From assembly GCF_010645075.1 (NCBI RefSeq), contig NZ_JAADZV010000006.1, positions 62,001 to 126,000 of the forward strand: 64,000 nucleotides of DNA. Reading direction: 5' to 3'. Positions 1 to 7,510 of the stretch are shown here, piece after piece. A program made the translations under genes and the position numbers. A model generated the notes under the pieces. That model saw only the letters and a program-made list of their open reading frames with translations, had not been told where the DNA came from and did not search any database. Positions within the stretch are counted from its first letter, which is position 1. Each line of letters starts with the position of its first letter. Source of the DNA: Flavobacterium limi. GTDB lineage: Bacteria > Bacteroidota > Bacteroidia > Flavobacteriales > Flavobacteriaceae.

Positions 1-103
1 TAGAGCCCATAGCGTCGCCATCTGGTCCTCTGTGCGGAATTATTACAATTTTCTTTGGGGCAGCAAGCAACAACTGTATTGCCTGAATATCTTGTATTTT
101 CAT
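1..103 (-). CDS. DHH-family phosphoesterase (NrnA-like), N-terminal fragment
   Basis: Only the first 34 residues lie in the window; the rest runs off the left edge. The reading frame starts at an ATG at 103 and contains KKIVIIPHRGPDGDAMGS. The PHxxPDGDAxGS motif is the first metal-binding motif of DHH/DHHA1 phosphoesterases of the NrnA type, which degrade short oligoribonucleotides and dephosphorylate 3'-phosphoadenosine 5'-phosphate. The aspartates of DGD would bind Mn2+. Family assignment is good because the motif is complete; the exact substrate cannot be judged from 34 residues. Confidence 0.75.
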   Translation of the reverse strand, partial: MKIQDIQAIQLLLAAPKKIVIIPHRGPDGDAMGS

Positions 104-270
104 AGTGTGCGAATTTACATTTTTTTAATGTAATGCTGAAATCATTTTAGAGATTAACACACTTTTATAGATTGAAAGTGATTAGTTAAGAGTTTTAAGT
201 TTTCGTGAAGTGACTTATTTTGCAATAATGATTGATGTGTTGAATATATTGTAGATTCTGAAATTTAAAA

Positions 271-1527
271 TCAAAGGTTTTCCAGCTCTTTTCTTTGTAA
301 TTTCTGATACAATTTATATTTGGCGCCCTTTACAATTTGAGACTTATAAATCCCAACAGGACCCGAAGAGAAATAAGCTATTGTACAGGCAATCACAATA
401 AAAATTCCTGGCTGAATCCCAAATAATTCTATTCCCATGATAGTGCAGGCAATGGGGGTGTGGGTAGCGCCTGAAAATACAGCTACAAATCCCAGACCAG
501 CCAAAAGTGCAATTGGCATCGGAATAATAAGAGATAAAGCACTTCCTAAAGTAGCGCCCACAAAAAATAAAGGTGTTACTTCGCCGCCTTTAAAGCCGGC
601 ACCCAAAGTAAATCCGGTAAATAAAATTTTAAGCAAAAAGTCATACCATGGATTAGAATTTGAAAAAGAATCTACAATTACCGGAACGCCTAACCCAGAA
701 AATTTTGTGAGTCCGAAACCTGCAAAGGCAATGGCTAAAATGGTTCCGCCAATAAAAGGTCTTAATGGTGGAAATTTTATATTTTTTGAAAAAAAAGAAT
801 TCCAAAAATGAGCATTTCTTGAAAAAAGTAAAGCAGCCAAACCAGATAGGATTCCAATGATAATTGTGTATAATAAGGTAGAAAAATTGAATTCCGGAAC
901 AACCGGAATATTATAATGGGTATGTTTCACCTGCCAAAACTCAACAGTAAAATAAGCGACATATGCCACTAAAAATGACAAAACAATGCTTTTAAAATTG
1001 ATTTTACTGAAATATAAAACTTCAAGCGCAAAGATAGCACCTGCCAATGGAGTTCCGAAAACGGATGCAAAACCTGCGCTGATTCCAAGAATAATCAGAA
1101 TTTTTCTTTCGGAATTATCTAATTTGAAAAGTTTTGTGAATTGATCAGCGATAGCACCGCCCATTTGTACAGCAGTTCCTTCACGTCCTGCAGATCCGCC
1201 AAATAAGTGGGTAAGTAAGGTTCCTAAAAGTACTAAAGGAGCCATTTTAAGCGGAATTACTTTCTGAGGATTTTCATATTCCTCTAATAGCAAGTTATTG
1301 CCTTTTACAACAGATTCTCCCCAATAGTAATAACTGAATCCAACTAATAGCCCGCCTAGAGGTAACAGCCAGATAATCCACTGGTGTTGGATTCTAAATT
1401 GTGTAACAAATTCCAGTGAAACTAAGAAAAAAGCTGATGCAGATCCTGAAAAGAAGCCAATTAAAACACAAATGAAAATCCATTTGAAAATTGTCAGAAG
1501 TATTTCTTTTAATTTTTGAAGATTCAT
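271..1527 (-). CDS. CLC-family anion/proton antiporter, probably fluoride-type
   Basis: This 418-residue protein is an integral membrane CLC transporter with about ten or more hydrophobic segments. It has the gating motif GGSAGREGTAVQ (Glu116), which identifies the family. The usual GxFxP selectivity motif reads GFKGGEVTP (Glu316, Thr318) and the serine motif GSGIP reads KGNNLLL (Asn77/78). As I recall the fluoride/proton antiporters of the CLC-F branch, they carry a Glu and Thr two residues apart in this loop and Asn or Met in place of the serine, so the protein probably exports fluoride rather than chloride. It lies 76 bp downstream of ridA in the same direction, separated by a strong hairpin. 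No fluoride riboswitch is visible in front of it. The CLC family call is secure; the ion is inferred. Confidence 0.85.
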   Translation of the reverse strand: MNLQKLKEILLTIFKWIFICVLIGFFSGSASAFFLVSLEFVTQFRIQHQWIIWLLPLGGLLVGFSYYYWGESVVKGNNLLLEEYENPQKVIPLKMAPLVLLGTLLTHLFGGSAGREGTAVQMGGAIADQFTKLFKLDNSERKILIILGISAGFASVFGTPLAGAIFALEVLYFSKINFKSIVLSFLVAYVAYFTVEFWQVKHTHYNIPVVPEFNFSTLLYTIIIGILSGLAALLFSRNAHFWNSFFSKNIKFPPLRPFIGGTILAIAFAGFGLTKFSGLGVPVIVDSFSNSNPWYDFLLKILFTGFTLGAGFKGGEVTPLFFVGATLGSALSLIIPMPIALLAGLGFVAVFSGATHTPIACTIMGIELFGIQPGIFIVIACTIAYFSSGPVGIYKSQIVKGAKYKLYQKLQRKELENL

Positions 1528-1536
1528 TTAAAGAAG

Positions 1537-1600
1537 TTTTGCCACGAATTTCATCAATTAAAACGAATTTTAAAAGTTCCTGATGAAATTCGTGGCAAAA
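1537..1600. terminator. Long perfect inverted repeat between ridA and the CLC gene
   Basis: TTTTGCCACGAATTTCATCA (1537-1556) is matched exactly by its reverse complement at 1581-1600, giving a 20-bp stem with a 24-base loop. It lies just after the ridA stop codon and ends in a T run on the minus strand, so it may terminate or attenuate ridA transcription before the CLC gene. Its core GCCACGAATT is shared with the hairpin at 22953-23014, which suggests an interspersed repeat used as a terminator. Confidence 0.6.
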
Positions 1601-1603
1601 AAA

Positions 1604-1990
1604 TTATTCCTGTACTACAGCGGTAAACTCAATTTCGACTAAATATTCAGGAGCAACAAGTTTGCTGATTTCATAAAAACCGGTAGTTGGCTTTACATCC
1701 TTGAAAAAAACTGCATGTGCCTTTGCTACATCTTCGAAAGTAGAGATATCTGTAGTGAAAATTCGTGTTCTGATGACATCTTTCATTCCAACATTCAAAT
1801 CTTCTAATACTTTTTCAATGCGTTCCAGAATATTGTAAGTTTGTGCATAAGCATCATCGGCTTTTACTTTTTCGCCATCAACAATAGCCACAGTGCCCGA
1901 AACCTCAATAATATTGCCAATTCTTACGGCACGACAATATCCCATTTTGTCTTCCCACGGTGATCCTGTTAAGATGTTTTCTCTTTTCAT
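1604..1990 (-). CDS. RidA/YjgF/UK114-family protein (enamine/imine deaminase-like)
   Basis: This is a 128-residue cytosolic protein. RidA proteins hydrolyse reactive enamine and imine intermediates formed by PLP enzymes, usually as trimers. The sequence shows the family pattern: VSGTVAIVDG near the N-terminus, a central helix AYAQTYNILERIEKVLEDLN, then RTRIFTTDI, whose first arginine corresponds to the carboxylate-binding Arg of RidA, and the C-terminal strand VEIEFTAVV. I start it at the ATG at 1990; the frame stays open to a TTG at 2008, but that lies inside a perfect palindrome and would add only six residues. The motif around the active-site Arg is less canonical than in E. coli RidA, so activity on 2-aminoacrylate is not certain. 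Confidence 0.85.
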   Translation of the reverse strand: MKRENILTGSPWEDKMGYCRAVRIGNIIEVSGTVAIVDGEKVKADDAYAQTYNILERIEKVLEDLNVGMKDVIRTRIFTTDISTFEDVAKAHAVFFKDVKPTTGFYEISKLVAPEYLVEIEFTAVVQE

Positions 1991-2005
1991 TTTTTTATAA
2001 TTTTT

Positions 2006-2027
2006 CAAAATACTTTAAAGTATTTTG
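2006..2027. promoter_or_regulatory. 22-bp perfect palindrome upstream of ridA (possible operator)
   Basis: The two 11-base halves CAAAATACTTT and AAAGTATTTTG form an uninterrupted palindrome 16 bases upstream of the ridA ATG. With no loop it makes a poor terminator but a plausible binding site for a dimeric regulator. Its role is inference from symmetry and position only. Confidence 0.35.
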
Positions 2028-2137
2028 TAGTTAGATTAATGGCTTGCAATTTAAAAAAATAGAATTACAATATCATTAATTCTATACTAATCCTTTATCA
2101 AGAAATAACTTCTTTTTGTTATAATTTAGAATGATTT

Positions 2138-2240
2138 GGGCATGTCCCGCAAAAAAAAGCGGGCCGGGCTTTCCGCTAAATCTTTTATTCCGTTTCTCTC
2201 CATAAAAGGATATCGCTCCAATCCCTCATGCACTTCATAA
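2138..2240. repeat. GC-rich interspersed repeat-like island
   Basis: The gap between ridA and the next gene (1991-2414) holds no gene. In its middle is a GC-rich patch that stands out from the AT-rich surroundings. It contains a short hairpin (CCCGC, eight A, GCGGG at 2146-2163), then CGGGCTTTCCGCTAAATC, and ends with a block starting CGCTCCAATCCCTCATGC. The inner ATCTTTTAT and ATAAAAGGAT form an imperfect inverted repeat. I recall similar palindromic elements scattered between genes in Flavobacterium genomes, but only one copy occurs here, so it cannot be proved from this window. Confidence 0.4.
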
Positions 2241-2347
2241 TTGATATTTGAATAGCATCAAATAAATGGCAGGTTTTTTGCTTCCAAAAATTAGCCTAAT
2301 ATATTGTTATAAAATTCTTAAACCGACAGTCAGTAATTAAATTATGT

Positions 2348-2355
2348 TATTTTTG
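2348..2355 (+). promoter_or_regulatory. Bacteroidetes -7 box (TATTTTTG) for the gene at 2415
   Basis: The sequence matches the flavobacterial TAnnTTTG promoter element exactly, 59 bases upstream of the ATG. No TTG is seen at the expected -33 distance, so the match rests on the -7 box and its position. Confidence 0.4.
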
Positions 2356-2414
2356 CGAGACCTGAATATTGATTTTTATAAAATTTTAAAAGCCGATTCG
2401 ATAATACCTTTTCA

Positions 2415-3128
2415 ATGAAGCATATTTTATTATTCATATTATTTTTTACTTTCCTGACTGCTTCTGCTCAGAGAGAATTTAATTCTGGTTTTAAATCTAT
2501 TCCAGCACCAAAGTTTGATGCTAAGCCTAAAAATATACCTGCTCCTGAAGTTAAAAATCCACAGACACAAAATTCAGATATTCCAAGTATTAAAACCCCG
2601 AATGTTTTTGATAATACGAGTATAACTCCAAAGTCCAGATTTCAGATTGGTGAAGAAAAAAACACCTTTTCTATGACCCCTAAAAATGATTTTGCTAACC
2701 CGGGAGACCGATATGTTCCTAAAATGGAAAAAGATCTTGATAAAGCTTTAAAAGAAGCCGGATTAAAAGAGGGCAGGGGAGAATTGGTCAAGAAAAATAT
2801 TTCTTTGGGCGAAATAAGAACGAAGTCAGCTTATTTTATTGTTAAATTAAGAGATTTTGGTGCTATCGACGGTGATTTGGTTAAAATTTCTTCTAATGAT
2901 CAGGTTATTCAAAATCAATTGTTTTTGGATAGTAATTATAAACAAGTAAAAATCATACTTGTTAATGGTTTTAATAAATTGGATTTTGAGGCATTAAATA
3001 TAGGTTCTTTAGGAGGCAATACAGCTGAAATCCAGGTTTATGATGATAAAGGTACTCTGGTAACCAATGATTACTGGAATAATCTTGCGGCTGGTTTTAA
3101 AGCTACTATTATTGCAACGAAAGAGTAA
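2415..3128 (+). CDS. Exported protein of unknown function
   Basis: This 237-residue protein has a clear signal peptide (MKHILLFILFFTFLTASAQ, cleaved after AQ or nearby), so it is exported. Residues 20-100 are low in complexity and rich in Pro, Lys and Asn, with repeated PAP/IPAPE-like segments, and probably unstructured. The C-terminal 110 residues look like a compact beta domain (VKLRDFGAIDGDLVKIS, then NKLDFEALNIGSLGGNTAEI and VYDDKG), a pattern I recall from exported Bacteroidetes proteins of unknown role. It faces the lipoprotein gene at 3184 convergently. I do not recognise a function. Confidence 0.7.
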   Translation: MKHILLFILFFTFLTASAQREFNSGFKSIPAPKFDAKPKNIPAPEVKNPQTQNSDIPSIKTPNVFDNTSITPKSRFQIGEEKNTFSMTPKNDFANPGDRYVPKMEKDLDKALKEAGLKEGRGELVKKNISLGEIRTKSAYFIVKLRDFGAIDGDLVKISSNDQVIQNQLFLDSNYKQVKIILVNGFNKLDFEALNIGSLGGNTAEIQVYDDKGTLVTNDYWNNLAAGFKATIIATKE

Positions 3129-3183
3129 TTCCTTAAAAATTGTTTATATAAACTTTTTTGATTGAAAACTTCGTGTTTTTGGA

Positions 3184-3711
3184 TTAAAAAGGATCCGCAG
3201 TTACCTTAAACTTCATATTTGCTTTTATCGTTACATCTTTAGTTAAGGTTTCTTTTAATGTAACTTTTGTTCTGATTTTATAGCTCTCGGCTTTGATATA
3301 CTGATCTAATCTTTTATCCGTACATATTAAATCTATCATATTTGCTGTTGTACTAATATTGTCAAGATAAGCCAGTTCTATTTCGTTAGAACCGGTAGTA
3401 GAAATATAAAGATGTACTGATTTTAAAAACGTAAACGTTTTATCTGAAGGATCCGAAATGGATAGTTTTAAAGATCTTATTTTTACATCTTTAACCATAC
3501 TGGCTTTAGTTTTGTTGTTTTCAAATTCGGAAGAAGAATTTGTAGTGACTTCTGGCGTAATAATTTCAGAAGGCAAATTGATTGGAGAGGTACTTTTAAT
3601 TTTAATAGAAGCTTCATTTGAAATATTGAAGGTCAATAAATCATCAATAGCATCACAGGAACTCAAAAATAATGTAGATAAAAATGCGAAGAAAACAAGT
3701 TTTGATTTCAT
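3184..3711 (-). CDS. Small lipoprotein of unknown function
   Basis: This 175-residue protein begins with a lipoprotein signal ending in the lipobox LSSC at residues 16-19, followed by DAIDD, so the mature protein should be lipidated on Cys19. The rest alternates short beta strands (FNISNEASIKIKS, VKIRSLKLSISDPSD, LYISTTGSNEIELAYLDN) and is likely an immunoglobulin-like or jelly-roll beta sandwich. No catalytic motif is visible. Its start is divergent from guaA, with a gap of about 195 bp. Function unknown. Confidence 0.75.
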   Translation of the reverse strand: MKSKLVFFAFLSTLFLSSCDAIDDLLTFNISNEASIKIKSTSPINLPSEIITPEVTTNSSSEFENNKTKASMVKDVKIRSLKLSISDPSDKTFTFLKSVHLYISTTGSNEIELAYLDNISTTANMIDLICTDKRLDQYIKAESYKIRTKVTLKETLTKDVTIKANMKFKVTADPF

Positions 3712-3895
3712 AGTTAATATAATAGGTTATCTCTGCAGATACGAAATTGTTTAAAGTTTGGATTTGTCTTTTTTTAAGAAACAGGATTTTTTATTGTTTC
3801 TAAAATTTATATTTCAGATTTACAGATGTTTAACGTCTTGGTGTTCAAAAAGAAAAAAAATCAAAAATCAATTTTTCATTTTCGAATATAAAAAG

Positions 3896-3903
3896 TATTT
3901 TTG
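3896..3903 (+). promoter_or_regulatory. -7 promoter box (TATTTTTG) abutting the guaA start codon
   Basis: An exact TAnnTTTG match ends three bases before the guaA ATG at 3907. If this is the active box, transcription would begin at or next to the start codon and the mRNA would be nearly leaderless. No good -33 TTG is seen, so the element could be a chance match in AT-rich DNA. Confidence 0.35.
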
Positions 3904-3906
3904 CGC

Positions 3907-5436
3907 ATGCAACACAACGTACTTATTTTAGATTTCGGATCGCAATATACACAGCTTATTGCGCGTAGAGTTCGCGAATTAAATATATTCTGCGAAATTT
4001 TTCCTTACAATCACATTCCAAGTGATTTATCAAGTTATAAAGCCGTAATTTTAGGAGGAAGTCCTTTCTCTGTTAGAGGAGAAGATGCACCACATCCTGA
4101 TTTATCGCAAATTAGAGGCAAAATGCCTTTGCTTGCTGTTTGTTATGGAGCTCAGTATTTGGCTCATTTCAGCGGAGGTGAAGTAGCAGCTTCAAATACA
4201 AGAGAATACGGAAGAGCCAACTTGTCTTATATTAAAGAAAATGAAACTTTTTTTGAAGGAGTTTCAGAAAACAGCCAGGTTTGGATGAGCCATAGTGATA
4301 GTATTAAAGCGCTTCCGGCAAATGCTGTAAAATTAGCAAGTACACATGATGTGGAATTTGCTGCTTACAAAATTGAAGGAGAAACTACTTATGCTATTCA
4401 ATACCATCCGGAAGTTTACCATTCAACAGATGGAAAAAAGATGTTGGAGAATTTCTTAGTGAAAATTGCTGAAGTTCCTCAAAACTTTACTCCAAATGCT
4501 TTCGTTGATGAAATGGTAGCAGAATTAAAAGAAAAACTAGGAAACGACAAAGTTGTTCTTGGTTTATCAGGAGGAGTGGATTCTACAGTAGCGGCAGTTT
4601 TATTAAACAAAGCAATTGGACAAAACTTATATTGCATTTTTGTAAACAACGGTTTACTTCGTAAAAATGAATTCCAAAGTGTGTTAGATCAATACAAAGG
4701 AATGGGACTAAATGTAAAAGGAGTAGATGCCGGAGATCGTTTTCTTGGCGAATTAGCAGGAATCAGTGATCCTGAAACCAAACGTAAAACAATTGGTCGT
4801 GTATTTATCGAAGTTTTTGATGATGAATCACATTTATTAGAAGACGTAAAATGGCTGGCACAAGGAACAATTTATCCTGATGTTATTGAGTCTGTTTCTG
4901 TAAAAGGACCTTCTGCAACTATTAAATCACACCACAATGTTGGTGGATTGCCGGATTATATGAAATTAAAAATTGTAGAACCGCTTAGAATGCTTTTTAA
5001 AGACGAAGTAAGAAGAGTAGGAGCTACTTTAGGAATAGATCCTGAATTATTAGGAAGACACCCTTTCCCTGGACCTGGATTGTCAATTAGAATTTTAGGT
5101 GATATTACTCAGGAGAAAGTTAGGATTTTACAAGATGTAGATTCTGTTTTTATCGAAGGATTAAAATCCTGGGGATTATACGATAAGGTTTGGCAGGCAG
5201 GAGCAATTTTGCTTCCGGTGAATTCTGTTGGAGTAATGGGCGATGAGCGTACATACGAAAAAGTAGTTGCGTTGAGAGCTGTTGAATCAACAGATGGTAT
5301 GACGGCTGACTGGGTTCATTTACCTTACGATTTCCTGATGAAAGTGTCAAATGACATTATCAACAAGGTAAAAGGCGTGAATCGTGTAGTTTACGACATA
5401 AGTTCAAAACCACCTGCAACAATTGAGTGGGAATAG
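3907..5436 (+). CDS. guaA: GMP synthase (glutamine-hydrolysing)
   Basis: This 509-residue cytosolic enzyme converts XMP to GMP using ATP and glutamine, the last step of guanine nucleotide synthesis. The N-terminal class I glutamine amidotransferase domain has [10 protein letters not shown] (nucleophile Cys) and [10 protein letters not shown] (catalytic His). The ATP-pyrophosphatase domain has the PP-loop [13 protein letters not shown], and the C-terminal dimerisation domain contains [15 protein letters not shown] and ends KPPATIEWE as expected. An in-frame TTG lies two codons upstream, but the ATG at 3907 gives the standard N-terminus [19 protein letters not shown] strong terminator follows at 5449. 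Confidence 0.98.
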   Translation: MQHNVLILDFGSQYTQLIARRVRELNIFCEIFPYNHIPSDLSSYKAVILGGSPFSVRGEDAPHPDLSQIRGKMPLLAVCYGAQYLAHFSGGEVAASNTREYGRANLSYIKENETFFEGVSENSQVWMSHSDSIKALPANAVKLASTHDVEFAAYKIEGETTYAIQYHPEVYHSTDGKKMLENFLVKIAEVPQNFTPNAFVDEMVAELKEKLGNDKVVLGLSGGVDSTVAAVLLNKAIGQNLYCIFVNNGLLRKNEFQSVLDQYKGMGLNVKGVDAGDRFLGELAGISDPETKRKTIGRVFIEVFDDESHLLEDVKWLAQGTIYPDVIESVSVKGPSATIKSHHNVGGLPDYMKLKIVEPLRMLFKDEVRRVGATLGIDPELLGRHPFPGPGLSIRILGDITQEKVRILQDVDSVFIEGLKSWGLYDKVWQAGAILLPVNSVGVMGDERTYEKVVALRAVESTDGMTADWVHLPYDFLMKVSNDIINKVKGVNRVVYDISSKPPATIEWE

Positions 5437-5448
5437 TATTATTTTTAA

Positions 5449-5485
5449 AATTAAGGTCTTACATTTGTAAGGCCTTAATTTTTTA
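5449..5485 (+). terminator. Rho-independent terminator of guaA
   Basis: A 15-bp stem (AATTAAGGTCTTACA pairing with TGTAAGGCCTTAATT, one G-T wobble, two-base loop) is followed by a T run, 12 bases after the guaA stop and before the next ATG at 5499. Confidence 0.85.
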
Positions 5486-5498
5486 TAACCTACTATTT

Positions 5499-7418
5499 AT
5501 GAGAGAACTTTTAACGATTTCTCTTGTGTTTATTTTGTCTTTTAACAAAATAACGGCACAAGATTCAATTATTGAGCACAAAATTCAAAAGGGAGAAACT
5601 GCTTATTTTATAGCTCAAAAATATAAGGTTTCTGTAGATGAAATCTATAAACTCAATCCCGAATCGCAAAACGGAATCAAGGACAATCAGATTATTAAGG
5701 TTCCGGTTCATTCTCCAGAAAAACCAAAATCAGACAAACGGATTACCCATATTGTTGGAGAAAAGGAAACACTTTACGGTTTATCAAAAAAATACAAAGT
5801 TTCTCAGGAGACGATTTCAGAAGCCAATAAAGAAATCCTTGTCAACGGACTTCAGGCTGGTCAGGAATTGGTAATTCCACAAAACATTTTGAATCCTCCA
5901 AAAACTGAAATTTCTGTTTCTTCTAAGTTTAAACATCAGGTTGTGGCTAAAGAATCTTTGTTTAGTATTGCCAGGCAATATAATGTTTCGGTTCAGGATC
6001 TTGAAAATTTGAATAAAGATTTACTCCAAAACGGATTGCAAATTGGTCAAACAATTGTTATTCCGAATAAAAGAAAAACGCTCGATGGAAGACTTCGTGT
6101 AATCAACCCGGAAACTTTCTTTCACGTGGTTGAGGCTAAGGAAACAAAATTTTCAATTTCCAAAAAATATGGTATTACAATCGATCAGTTAGAGTCACAA
6201 AATCCCGAAATTGTAAATGGATTAGTCGTTGGAAATAAATTAGCTATCAATACTACAGCCATTAAACCTGCAAATGAAAATGAAGAGCTAATGCTGGCTT
6301 TGGCCGAAAAACAAGTGGTGGTTGAAAAGACAAAAGCCAAAACAGTTGAAATAGATGATTTGAAAGACAGATTGGTTATTCAGAAAGAAATGAATCAGAA
6401 GATTATAAAAATCAATGATTTGAAAATGAACCTGAATGATCTTAATGGCTCTAAAGAAAATTCTGTTGAAAAATTGCGGTTGGTTTTAGAAGCGAATAAA
6501 AATGTACAGGATATTTTAATGACAAAATTAGATTCTTTAGTCAATACGATGAACAATGATTTGGACGAATTGAAACGTATGGATGTTATGAATATCAACG
6601 AATCAAAACGTTTGGAGAAACAATCTTATGAAAGTATTGGCCAAACAAGTGAATTGTCTTCTCAGTTAAAAAAAGAACTGGCTGAAAACCGAAAGGCATA
6701 TGCTGGTTTAATGAATAAAGTTGAAAAGATTGCCGTAGAAGAGAATCAGGAATACAAGAAAAAAATACGCGAAAACGAAAAAAAGAACAATACCACATCA
6801 ATCCAGCAAAGGCTTTCTTTAGAAGAAATTAAACGCTACAAGATTGAGCAGGAACAGGTTGATGTACAAAACCAGCTTTTAATTGCAAAAATTGATTCTT
6901 TAGATGTCCAGAAAAAAATTGAGGTGAAACGGCATATCAGCAAAGCTTCTTATTATAGCATGGAAGCCAGGAAATTTGATGATAAACTCGCTTTGGTGAA
7001 ACTAAAAAAATATCAGGATGAGGCCATTAAAAATCAAAACAAATCAGGTTTAACTGAAAATTCGAAAACTGTTTCACTGGAAGAAATGAAAAAGGAGCTC
7101 AAAGAAAATCCGTTTAAAAATGAAAAAAACATAAAAATTGAAGTTTTTGATAATCTTAAAGAAGTTCCAAATGGATATTATTTGGTTTTAGGTACATTTA
7201 CAGATGCTGCTCCACGGGATTCATTCATTATGAAGCTCATTGATTCAGGAGATTTTAATGCAAGTTTCTTTTTTAATATTAACAGTCTTTCTTATTATGT
7301 ATATTCGGATAGATATAATAATATGGAGGAAGTTTTATACCAATGCAAGAAAAAGGAAGAAAATGAGTTATATAAAGACATTATTATTGCTAAGGCAGAA
7401 ATTGATCTTAGACAATAA
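5499..7418 (+). CDS. Exported LysM-repeat protein with coiled coil and SPOR-like C-terminus
   Basis: The protein has 639 residues from the ATG at 5499, which gives a proper signal peptide (MRELLTISLVFILSFNKITAQ). The longer open frame would overlap guaA and its terminator. Four LysM modules lie at about residues 25-69, 84-127, 146-189 and 209-252, each with the form H-x-V-x-x-x-E-[ST]-x-x-x-I...G-[LV]-x-x-G-x-x-[LI]-x-[IV]-P. LysM modules bind peptidoglycan. A long charged coiled-coil region follows (about 255-520), and the last 80 residues (GYYLVLGTFTDAAPRDSF...) resemble a SPOR domain. It should sit in the periplasm bound to the cell wall. It pairs with the LysM protein just downstream. The precise role is unknown. 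Confidence 0.85.
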   Translation: MRELLTISLVFILSFNKITAQDSIIEHKIQKGETAYFIAQKYKVSVDEIYKLNPESQNGIKDNQIIKVPVHSPEKPKSDKRITHIVGEKETLYGLSKKYKVSQETISEANKEILVNGLQAGQELVIPQNILNPPKTEISVSSKFKHQVVAKESLFSIARQYNVSVQDLENLNKDLLQNGLQIGQTIVIPNKRKTLDGRLRVINPETFFHVVEAKETKFSISKKYGITIDQLESQNPEIVNGLVVGNKLAINTTAIKPANENEELMLALAEKQVVVEKTKAKTVEIDDLKDRLVIQKEMNQKIIKINDLKMNLNDLNGSKENSVEKLRLVLEANKNVQDILMTKLDSLVNTMNNDLDELKRMDVMNINESKRLEKQSYESIGQTSELSSQLKKELAENRKAYAGLMNKVEKIAVEENQEYKKKIRENEKKNNTTSIQQRLSLEEIKRYKIEQEQVDVQNQLLIAKIDSLDVQKKIEVKRHISKASYYSMEARKFDDKLALVKLKKYQDEAIKNQNKSGLTENSKTVSLEEMKKELKENPFKNEKNIKIEVFDNLKEVPNGYYLVLGTFTDAAPRDSFIMKLIDSGDFNASFFFNINSLSYYVYSDRYNNMEEVLYQCKKKEENELYKDIIIAKAEIDLRQ

Positions 7419-7510
7419 TTAGTAAAGAATTAACTTTCGGACTGATTTTTGTTTTAAGCAGAAATTAGTATCTTGTTCGCATTAAAGAATAATTGTTTTT
7501 AATATCTATT

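Noticed and set aside
437..811. 124-residue open frame on the plus strand inside the CLC gene
   Set aside because: It is the antisense shadow of a well-supported membrane-protein gene, with no start signal and a Lys/Pro-rich composition that follows from the opposite strand.
1528..1603. Possible fluoride riboswitch in front of the CLC gene
   Set aside because: The upstream gap is filled by a simple perfect inverted repeat. I see no pattern of the conserved crcB-motif bases, and the spacing is too short.
3129..3183. Short palindrome GTTTATATAAAC followed by Ts between two convergent genes
   Set aside because: Stem of only six base pairs without G-C content; not convincing as a terminator.
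3458..3754. 98-residue open frame opposite the small lipoprotein gene
   Set aside because: The minus-strand gene has a signal peptide and lipobox, and the plus-strand frame shows neither a domain nor a promoter.
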